Shown piece after piece: positions 6,176 to 11,079 of a DNA stretch of 11,079 bases (within the stretch, counting starts at the first letter, position 1; each line of letters starts with the position of its first letter). The DNA is taken from assembly GCA_910579145.1 (NCBI GenBank), contig CAJTTQ010000085.1, forward strand, positions 1-11,079. The letters run 5' to 3'. The position numbers and the translations under genes are program-made. Under the pieces are notes generated by a model. It did no database searches and was not told where the DNA came from. It was given only the letters and a program-made list of their open reading frames with translations. This stretch comes from an uncultured Eubacterium sp. (GTDB lineage Bacteria > Bacillota > Clostridia > Lachnospirales > Lachnospiraceae).

Positions 6176-8254
6176 TCAGGGAACTTTGCTGTAATAACAA
6201 TTCACACCGCGATCTTCCCCTTCAAGTGATAACATATAGCTATCATTACTCCCTTTCCACATAACGCTGCCTGCTTCTGGTTTATAACTATCCGGCGTAA
6301 GATAATATAAATTATCCTTTTGCGCATGGATGACGCGGTGAAACTCATCCTCTCCATACTCCGCCTCAAATATCCCTTCCTGAGTTGCCAAAAGGATCGT
6401 ATTCCCGCTCACTCCAAACGCACAGCCGTCGTACTCTTCCTTTTCTGTGTCAAATTTCGCTCCGGTCTGCAGTACATATGACGATTCGCCGAACTCATCC
6501 TGCACTAAGAGATCAAAACTTTTCGTTTCCTGATTCATAACAGTGCTGACGATAAAATCATCACCGGCCTGGGAAATCACCCCTTGTGTCTGAGGAAGAT
6601 CGGCAGCATGTTCTCCCGTTTTACCATTGTATAGAACGATCTTATCCTCCGTTTGAACAAAGTAATTACCGTCCGCAAAAAAACCATACGTATTGTAAAG
6701 GGCATGATCACCTTTTTTGGCTACCGGAACATCTATTTCCGCAACATCGCCTGTCTCCTCATTGATCCGAAAGAGCATCTGATCCACAGCATACCAGACT
6801 TCATACCATTCTTCCTCCCGACCTTCATATTTTTCATATTCCGAGTACGGCAGGGAATACTCGGCAAAAGAAAGGTACAGCATATTGTCCGCATCATAAT
6901 ACATTCCTTCAATGGAGGCTGTTTTTCCTTCCAACTGCTTTTTCAGCTGCTTGTCCCACGTTATATCCGCTTTTTTCCATTCGCCAGACTCAAAAACAGC
7001 TTTGCCAAAGGACACCAGCTTTTCCTCCGGCACAGTGCGCAATTCCTGGATCGACACATACGTTCCGTCCCGATCTACGCCCATCAAACCGCCATAACTT
7101 TCGACCCCCTCATCTGCGCTCCAAGTGATATCCATAGGCATCGTCTGCTCTACGTAAACCGCATCCGTATTCTCTTCCGATCGTGTCTGCGGCAGTTCAC
7201 GTTTTGTCTCAGGAGGATCTGAGGAAGCGATCCCACAACTGCACAGCATGACTGCCGCTGTTAGCAACACAGTCATTAACTTTGTCGGTTTTTTATACTT
7301 CATGACGTGATAGATGCGCTCTTTGACGACACTGGCACCAAAAGCAGCATGGGAACGGATCATCCGGTTCTCTCCGCTCGCCATCGTCAGAAGCAGATAA
7401 GAATACTGCTTTTTCGAACCAGAACCCATTTTACGGATCACCGCCTCGTCACACGAGATTTCCATATCCGTGATCAGAAACCGGTAGGCGATCCAGACAA
7501 GCGGATTAAACCATAACACCGAAAACATGAGAAAAGCAAACGGCTTGATCCGATAATCCCAGCGCCTGATATGAATCCTCTCATGCACAAGGATACACTT
7601 GAGCGCCTCTCCATCCGTTCCTTCCGGCACAAAAATCTGAGGGCGAATGATCCCGCCCACAAACGAACTACATGAATCGTGATGCTCATACACATTGTCA
7701 AATAAATGCACCGCGCTCTTAAAATGCCTGCGGTTACGAAAAAGCGAACGGCCCAGGTAAATGACACAGCAAAACACCCCGGCCAGCCAAACGGACAAAA
7801 TAATCCATTTGACAGCGATATAGGATAAAAGCGCCGCAGACGTTTCTTTCTCCCGCTCCCTTTTCTGCGGTTTCCCGCTGCTTTCATGCGCCTCCAATGA
7901 ATCTTTGGAGGTTACCTCCGATGCAATCCCTGAGTTTAACCGGTATCCATTTTTCGCACCGCCATACGCGCTTTTCTGCGCGGACGTTTGCGAAATATGC
8001 TTCTGCTCCTTGGACTGTTTTACATCCGCGATCGCCTGTCCCACACTTACCGGCATGAATTGATACATTCCGCTAAGCGGAAATGGGCACGCGATCCGGA
8101 GTACGACCATCACCCACAATATGTACATCCCGATCCTCGGCATGCGCTTCATCACAGGGCGGACCAAAAGCAGCAGTCCGATCACGATGGACACCGATAT
8201 ACATAACTCCCACAAATCACTTAAAACTGGATCCTGCCATAATATCTCTGCCAT
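6176..8254 (-). CDS. BlaR1/MecR1-like M56 membrane metalloprotease with a non-PBP outer domain
   Basis: The likely role is a signal-transducing membrane zinc protease that inactivates the BlaI-type repressor encoded just upstream. Hydrophobic segments fall near 14-31, 42-57, 142-168, 237-257 and 326-339. The cytoplasmic loop carries the zinc motif HERIH (224-228) and the downstream ExxxD in EISCDEA (265-271), both M56 hallmarks. Residues 70-141 form a hydrophilic, low-complexity loop, outside by BlaR1 topology. The last hydrophobic segment looks like a lipoprotein signal: basic KYKKPTK (319-325), a hydrophobic core, then LCSC with C340 at the lipobox position. The remaining 350 or so residues are rich in aromatic, Gly and Asp beta-strand patterns (for example GMYYDADNMLYLSF, NTYGFFADGNYFV) and look propeller-like. 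They lack the SxxK, SxN and KTG motifs of the penicillin-binding sensor. The ATG directly abuts the repressor's TAA. The ligand is unknown. Confidence 0.85.
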   Translation of the reverse strand: MAEILWQDPVLSDLWELCISVSIVIGLLLLVRPVMKRMPRIGMYILWVMVVLRIACPFPLSGMYQFMPVSVGQAIADVKQSKEQKHISQTSAQKSAYGGAKNGYRLNSGIASEVTSKDSLEAHESSGKPQKREREKETSAALLSYIAVKWIILSVWLAGVFCCVIYLGRSLFRNRRHFKSAVHLFDNVYEHHDSCSSFVGGIIRPQIFVPEGTDGEALKCILVHERIHIRRWDYRIKPFAFLMFSVLWFNPLVWIAYRFLITDMEISCDEAVIRKMGSGSKKQYSYLLLTMASGENRMIRSHAAFGASVVKERIYHVMKYKKPTKLMTVLLTAAVMLCSCGIASSDPPETKRELPQTRSEENTDAVYVEQTMPMDITWSADEGVESYGGLMGVDRDGTYVSIQELRTVPEEKLVSFGKAVFESGEWKKADITWDKQLKKQLEGKTASIEGMYYDADNMLYLSFAEYSLPYSEYEKYEGREEEWYEVWYAVDQMLFRINEETGDVAEIDVPVAKKGDHALYNTYGFFADGNYFVQTEDKIVLYNGKTGEHAADLPQTQGVISQAGDDFIVSTVMNQETKSFDLLVQDEFGESSYVLQTGAKFDTEKEEYDGCAFGVSGNTILLATQEGIFEAEYGEDEFHRVIHAQKDNLYYLTPDSYKPEAGSVMWKGSNDSYMLSLEGEDRGVNCYYSKVP

Positions 8255-8611
8255 TTACTCACACTCCTCAATGAACTTTTTTAGTTCTTCAATCTGCGAC
8301 CGGCTCAGCTTGGTCTTATCTGCAAATGCTGTTACAAACTTATAGATCGAGCCGTCAAACCGGTCATTTACGATCTGGTTACTCTCCTGTGCCAAATACT
8401 CTTCCAGACTCATGACCGCTGACACGACGGCGTCTTCATTTTTAAAGATCCCCGCCGCACAAAGGTTTCTTAAAACGGTATATGTCGTGGGTTTTTTCCA
8501 ACCCAGTTTTTCGCTGCAAAGCTTCACCAGCTCACCAGATCGAACCGGCTCATTGTCCCAGACGATCTTCGCAAATGCCATCTCACTTTCTGATAACATA
8601 TTGTCCCGCAT
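8255..8611 (-). CDS. BlaI/MecI-family transcriptional repressor
   Basis: A dimeric winged-helix repressor of 118 residues, close to the usual 120-126. The start LSESEMAFAKIVWD (6-19) is the characteristic first helix. GWKKPTTYTVLRNLCAAGIF (37-56) is the recognition helix and turn, equivalent to the W-x-x-x-T-V-x-T-L-L-x-R-L pattern of BlaI. The C-terminal half (about 74-118, ending SRSQIEELKKFIEE) is the helical dimerisation region cleaved by the partner protease in known systems. AAGGAGG (8618-8624) lies 6 nt before the ATG. It is the first gene of a two-gene operon, and its TAA is immediately followed by the ATG of the M56 gene. It probably represses its own promoter through the two dyads upstream. 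CopY-type regulators share the fold, but the M56 partner favours the BlaI branch. Confidence 0.93.
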   Translation of the reverse strand: MRDNMLSESEMAFAKIVWDNEPVRSGELVKLCSEKLGWKKPTTYTVLRNLCAAGIFKNEDAVVSAVMSLEEYLAQESNQIVNDRFDGSIYKFVTAFADKTKLSRSQIEELKKFIEECE

Positions 8612-8631
8612 AAACTGCCTCCTTCCTGAAG

Positions 8632-8648
8632 GTTTATGGTTTATAAAC
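8632..8648. promoter_or_regulatory. Candidate repressor operator 2 (downstream of the promoter)
   Basis: GTTTAT (8632-8637), 5 bp, ATAAAC (8643-8648). The arms extend outward to 9 bp each (AAGGTTTAT at 8629-8637 and ATAAACCTT at 8643-8651). It lies between the start site and the Shine-Dalgarno of the repressor gene and has the same layout as operator 1, 31 bp away centre to centre, about three helical turns. An overlapping smaller palindrome GGTTTATAAACC occupies 8638-8649. Confidence 0.65.
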
Positions 8649-8661
8649 CTTGTTTTTCTTT

Positions 8662-8690
8662 AGTTTATCATCTATAAACCACTTTGTCAA
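8662..8690 (-). promoter_or_regulatory. Promoter of the BlaI/M56 operon, overlapped by operator 1
   Basis: Read on the minus strand, TTGACA (8690-8685), 17 bp, TAAACT (8667-8662). The -35 box is perfect; the -10 box matches 4 of 6. The dyad GTTTAT (8663-8668), N5, ATAAAC (8674-8679) covers the -10 box and part of the spacer, so a bound repressor would block polymerase. Confidence 0.65.
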
Positions 8691-8713
8691 GGGTGTAGAT
8701 GTGACTAATTGAT

Positions 8714-8744
8714 AAAAGACGCCTTGATACGCAAGACGTCTTTA
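8714..8744 (-). terminator. Probable intrinsic terminator downstream of hydG
   Basis: AAAGACG (8715-8721) pairs with CGTCTTT (8737-8743). After one mismatch, CTTG (8723-8726) pairs with CAAG (8732-8735), with a 5-nt loop. On the minus strand the 3' side ends in a CTTTTAT run, giving a modest U-tract about 110 nt after the hydG stop and before the BlaI operon promoter. A shorter GCGG-TTTT-CCGC hairpin lies nearby around 8788-8799. Confidence 0.5.
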
Positions 8745-8856
8745 AAAACTTCTTCTACACATGGCAGATGAACTATTATAATCATATGCGGTTTTCCGCC
8801 ATTTGTCCATGAATTCAAACTGAAAAAACCTTGTTTATTTCTTCCTGATGGCTTTC

Positions 8857-10275
8857 CTAAAACCTGAAATCACGTTTTCCCTCATGGATATTTTCGATAT
8901 ACTCCGCCGCCTTCTCGCGCACGACCGGATTCGTAATGACATCCAGCTCCTTCCTGATCAGTTCCTCACCTTTTTTCTTCGTATCTTCAGACGCGTAATC
9001 TTCCAAATATTCCTTCAGAGTCATGAGCGCATTCGGCTGGCAGCAATTGACAATCTGACCGGATTTCAAAAGTTTCATAAATCGGTCACCGGTCCTCCCC
9101 TCCCGGTAGCAGGCGGTACAAAAACTAGGAATATACCCCATATCCAACAGCCAGTTCACCACCTCATCAAGCGTGCGCCGGTCGCTGACATCAAACTGCG
9201 AAGAATTCTCTTCCTCGCTCTCTTCTTCCACATAGCCTCCCACGCTCGTGCGGGAACCGCCGCTGATCTGCGAAATACCCAGGTCGAGCACTTTCTTTCG
9301 CGTCTCTTTCGATTCTCTTGTCGAAACGATCATTCCCGTGTAAGGGACGGCAATCCGAATGACGGAAACGATTTTCTCAAAAATCTCATCCGAGACCGCG
9401 TTCGAGAACTGACCCGGATCAATATCATCGGCCGGACAGATACGCGGCACGCTGATCGTATGCGGGCCCACGCCGTATTTCGCCTCGAGATGCTCCGCGT
9501 GCATGATAATACCGACCAGTTCATAGCGGTACATGTTCAGACCGAACAGCACGCCGAGACCGACATCATCAATACCGCCGTCCATCGCGCGGTCCATCGC
9601 CTCCGTGTGGTACGCGTAATCGTGTTTCGGACCTGTCGGGTGAAGCTCCTCATAACTTTTTTTATGGTATGTCTCCTGAAACAGGATGTATGTCCCGATA
9701 CCGGCCTCGTGCAGCCTGCGGTAATTTTCCACCGTCGTTGCCGCGATGTTGACATTTACACGGCGGATGGCGCCATTCTTATGCTTGATGCCGTAGATGG
9801 TTTCAATGCTTTCCAAAATATATTCAATCGGATTATTGACCGGATCTTCGCCCGCCTCGATCGCCAGCCGTTTATGCCCCATATCCTGAAGGGCGACCAC
9901 CTCTTTTCGGATCTCCTCCTGCGTCAGCTTTTTCCGGCGGATGTGTTCGTTGCAATGATGATAGGGACAATACGTACATCCATTGACGCAGTAATTCGAA
10001 AGGTACAGCGGCGCGAACATCACAATTCTGTTTCCATAAAAACGCTGCTTGATCTCCTTCGCCAGCTTTCGGATCTGTTCATTTTCCTCTTCCAGTTCAC
10101 ACTCCAAAAGGACAGCTGCCTCCCGGTGCGTGATCCCTTTCATCTCCCCCGCCTTTTCCAGAATCGAGCGGATCATCTCCCGGTTGTTCTTATTTTCCTT
10201 CGCGAACGCCAAAGATTCCTGAATCTCCGCATCATTGATAAATTCTTCTGCCTTACTCGATTTCGCAAGATACAT
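8857..10275 (-). CDS. hydG: [FeFe]-hydrogenase H-cluster maturase HydG (radical SAM tyrosine lyase)
   Basis: HydG cleaves tyrosine to p-cresol and dehydroglycine. It then makes the CO and cyanide ligands of the di-iron subcluster, delivered as an Fe(CO)2(CN) synthon. The protein has 472 residues. The radical-SAM cluster motif is C96-x3-C100-x2-C103 (CVNGCTYCPYH). The C-terminal auxiliary-cluster motif is C386-x2-C389-x22-C412 (CTACYREGRTGDRF to VNCCQPNALMTL), which separates HydG from its homologue ThiH. Other HydG-like stretches are GEDPVNNPIEYI (142-153), LFQETYH, HPTGPKHDYAYH (212-223) and SGGSRTSVGGY (338-348). The frame stays open 20 codons upstream, but GGAGG 7 nt before the ATG at 10275 sets the start. 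HydE, HydF and the hydrogenase itself are not in the window. A terminator (10351-10379) isolates it from the upstream gene, and I see no convincing promoter in the 75 bp between. Confidence 0.95.
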   Translation of the reverse strand: MYLAKSSKAEEFINDAEIQESLAFAKENKNNREMIRSILEKAGEMKGITHREAAVLLECELEEENEQIRKLAKEIKQRFYGNRIVMFAPLYLSNYCVNGCTYCPYHHCNEHIRRKKLTQEEIRKEVVALQDMGHKRLAIEAGEDPVNNPIEYILESIETIYGIKHKNGAIRRVNVNIAATTVENYRRLHEAGIGTYILFQETYHKKSYEELHPTGPKHDYAYHTEAMDRAMDGGIDDVGLGVLFGLNMYRYELVGIIMHAEHLEAKYGVGPHTISVPRICPADDIDPGQFSNAVSDEIFEKIVSVIRIAVPYTGMIVSTRESKETRKKVLDLGISQISGGSRTSVGGYVEEESEEENSSQFDVSDRRTLDEVVNWLLDMGYIPSFCTACYREGRTGDRFMKLLKSGQIVNCCQPNALMTLKEYLEDYASEDTKKKGEELIRKELDVITNPVVREKAAEYIENIHEGKRDFRF

Positions 10276-10350
10276 AACAATCCTCCATTTCAAAGCGCCG
10301 ACACACGATACACCAGCAAACGGACGCCGCCGCACTTACCGATTCGGATA

Positions 10351-10379
10351 AAAAGACCGCCGCATAACGACAGTCTTTT
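10351..10379 (-). terminator. Intrinsic terminator of the Lys/Ala-rich protein gene
   Basis: On the minus strand AAAAGACTGTCG pairs fully with CGGCGGTCTTTT (12 bp with two G-U pairs) around a 5-nt loop, followed by one more T and ATCC. It starts 43 nt after the stop codon at 10422 and separates this gene from hydG. Confidence 0.78.
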
Positions 10380-10421
10380 ACGTCCATATAATTAGCATTA
10401 AACCAAATACAAGAACTGCTA

Positions 10422-10841
10422 TTACAAACTAATGTCATAATTGATCTTATCGTTGATCACACAATACGCCATGGACTCTTCTGGCTTCACATAAATGTTG
10501 ACGGACTTCAGGGATGTCTCTCTCTTCCCCTGTCCTTTCCACCATTCCTTGATGCGGTTTACCAAATCTGAATAAGCAATCTCTTTTCCTTCAAACTGTA
10601 CAAACAATTCTACCGTTCTTTCCGATGCCGCTTTCGGGCCTCGTTTCGCGCCTTTTTTTGCTCTCGTCGTTTTTTTCTTCGCTGCCGGAGCTTTCTTCGG
10701 CTCCTCTGCTTTCTCCACCGGTTTCACTTCTGCTTTTACTTCTCCACTTACAGAAGCCGCTGTTTCAACCTTTTTTGTCTCTGCCGCAGGTGTATTGTTT
10801 TTAGTTGTAACCGCATCACTTGTTTTTTTGTTTACTGCCAT
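10422..10841 (-). CDS. Lys/Ala/Pro-rich small protein with DUF6465-like C-terminal domain
   Basis: The protein has 139 residues. Residues 1-75 are low complexity, rich in Lys, Ala, Thr, Glu and Pro. They start with an acidic/mixed part (ETKKVETAASVSGEVKAEVK) and become strongly basic (APAAKKKTTRAKKGAKRGPK, 51-70), like histone-H1 or HU tails. Residues 76-139 form a compact domain: ERTVELFVQFEGKEIAYSDL, then IKEWWKGQ, then VNIYVKPEESMAYCVIND. It matches my memory of the DUF6465 domain found in Clostridia, whose function is unknown. The chosen start has GGAGG about 10 nt upstream. An in-frame ATG 18 codons further up (10895) falls within the predicted -10 box and would add an unlikely hydrophobic extension. 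A nucleic-acid-binding role fits the tail but is inferred. Confidence 0.8.
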   Translation of the reverse strand: MAVNKKTSDAVTTKNNTPAAETKKVETAASVSGEVKAEVKPVEKAEEPKKAPAAKKKTTRAKKGAKRGPKAASERTVELFVQFEGKEIAYSDLVNRIKEWWKGQGKRETSLKSVNIYVKPEESMAYCVINDKINYDISL

Positions 10842-10893
10842 AATAGTTAGTCCTCCATAACATAATAAATAGATAATATTTTTTACACTAACC

Positions 10894-10922
10894 ATCTTAC
10901 ACCTTTTAAACTGATTTTACAA
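10894..10922 (-). promoter_or_regulatory. Candidate promoter of the Lys/Ala-rich protein gene
   Basis: On the minus strand TTGTAA (10922-10917), 17 bp, TAAGAT (10899-10894); each box matches 4 of 6. Transcription would start near 10887, giving a leader of about 45 nt to the ATG at 10841. The region is very AT-rich, so alternative boxes exist. Confidence 0.45.
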
Positions 10923-10985
10923 TATATTTTTAGACAAAATTTAATTGTTTTTGAAATTGTTCCTTATTAGATTTGTATAAAACCC

Positions 10986-11014
10986 TTTACATTTTTCCAA
11001 TTTTCCCTTAAAAT
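10986..11014 (+). promoter_or_regulatory. Promoter reading out of the right edge
   Basis: TTTACA (10986-10991), a 17-bp spacer and TAAAAT (11009-11014), each 5 of 6 to consensus, in an AT-rich divergent region. The start site would be near 11021, about 50 nt before the ATG at 11073. Confidence 0.7.
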
Positions 11015-11072
11015 ATGAATATAAAATTCCGAATATGCCACAATAAGCATACGGAAAGAAAGGACGATGAAT

Positions 11073-11079
11073 ATGAAAA
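11073..11079 (+). CDS. First codons of a gene cut by the right window edge
   Basis: AGAAAGGA (11057-11064) lies 8 nt before the ATG at 11073, downstream of a good promoter, and the next codon is AAA. An in-frame ATG at 11067 is too close to the ribosome binding site. Only two codons are present, so nothing can be said about the product. Confidence 0.5.

Noticed and set aside
6176..8690. A complete beta-lactam resistance operon
   Set aside because: The BlaI/M56 pair is present, but there is no beta-lactamase or PBP gene beside it and the sensor domain lacks PBP motifs, so resistance cannot be claimed.
8848..10395. A 515-codon open frame on the plus strand opposite hydG
   Set aside because: It is the mirror of a gene with complete HydG motifs. 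Its translation is rich in Arg, His, Phe and Leu without a recognisable domain, and it has no convincing ribosome binding site.

Overview
The window looks like a chromosomal segment of a Gram-positive anaerobe of class Clostridia, most likely a Lachnospiraceae-type gut bacterium. The evidence is AGGAGG-type ribosome binding sites, sigma-A promoters with short leaders, the [FeFe]-hydrogenase maturase HydG, a LysA of the kind I know from gut Clostridia, an ApeA-type M18 aminopeptidase, a BlaI/M56 pair and a small Lys/Ala/Pro-rich protein with a C-terminal domain resembling DUF6465. The placement is inferred from protein character, not from a marker gene. No rRNA, tRNA, CRISPR array or insertion sequence was found.

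Layout. Positions 2-679 (+) hold the 3' part of a SAM-dependent methyltransferase whose beginning lies outside the window. Its last codons carry the -35 box of a near-consensus promoter for lysA (750-2015, +), a diaminopimelate decarboxylase. lysA converges on a four-gene minus-strand operon and shares its stop-codon bases with it. That operon reads from about 5030 down to 2012: a 163-residue protein of unknown function, truA (tRNA pseudouridine synthase, ATGA overlap with the unknown gene), a 76-residue unknown protein, and apeA (M18 aminopeptidase). Its promoter stands back to back with the promoter of a plus-strand gene (5148-6113) encoding a KDPG/KHG aldolase fused to a C-terminal glyoxalase/VOC-like domain.

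A hairpin at 6126-6166 separates this aldolase from a minus-strand BlaI/M56 regulatory pair (8611 down to 6176). The repressor is a typical BlaI/MecI winged helix. The M56 protease carries the membrane zinc-protease core, then a lipoprotein-like hydrophobic segment and a roughly 350-residue beta-rich outer domain instead of a penicillin-binding sensor. Two matching dyads (GTTTAT-N5-ATAAAC, centres 31 bp apart) lie over and just downstream of the pair's promoter and look like its autoregulatory operators. No beta-lactamase or other target gene is visible.

Further right, on the minus strand, are hydG (10275 down to 8857) and a small Lys/Ala/Pro-rich protein gene (10841 down to 10422), separated by a good intrinsic terminator. 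An AT-rich divergent region (10842-11072) ends the window, with a strong plus-strand promoter leading to a gene of which only the first codons are present.

Most of this is core metabolism and RNA modification. The parts worth attention are the BlaI/M56 pair with its unusual sensor and twin operators, the aldolase-VOC fusion and the uncharacterised gene coupled to truA.
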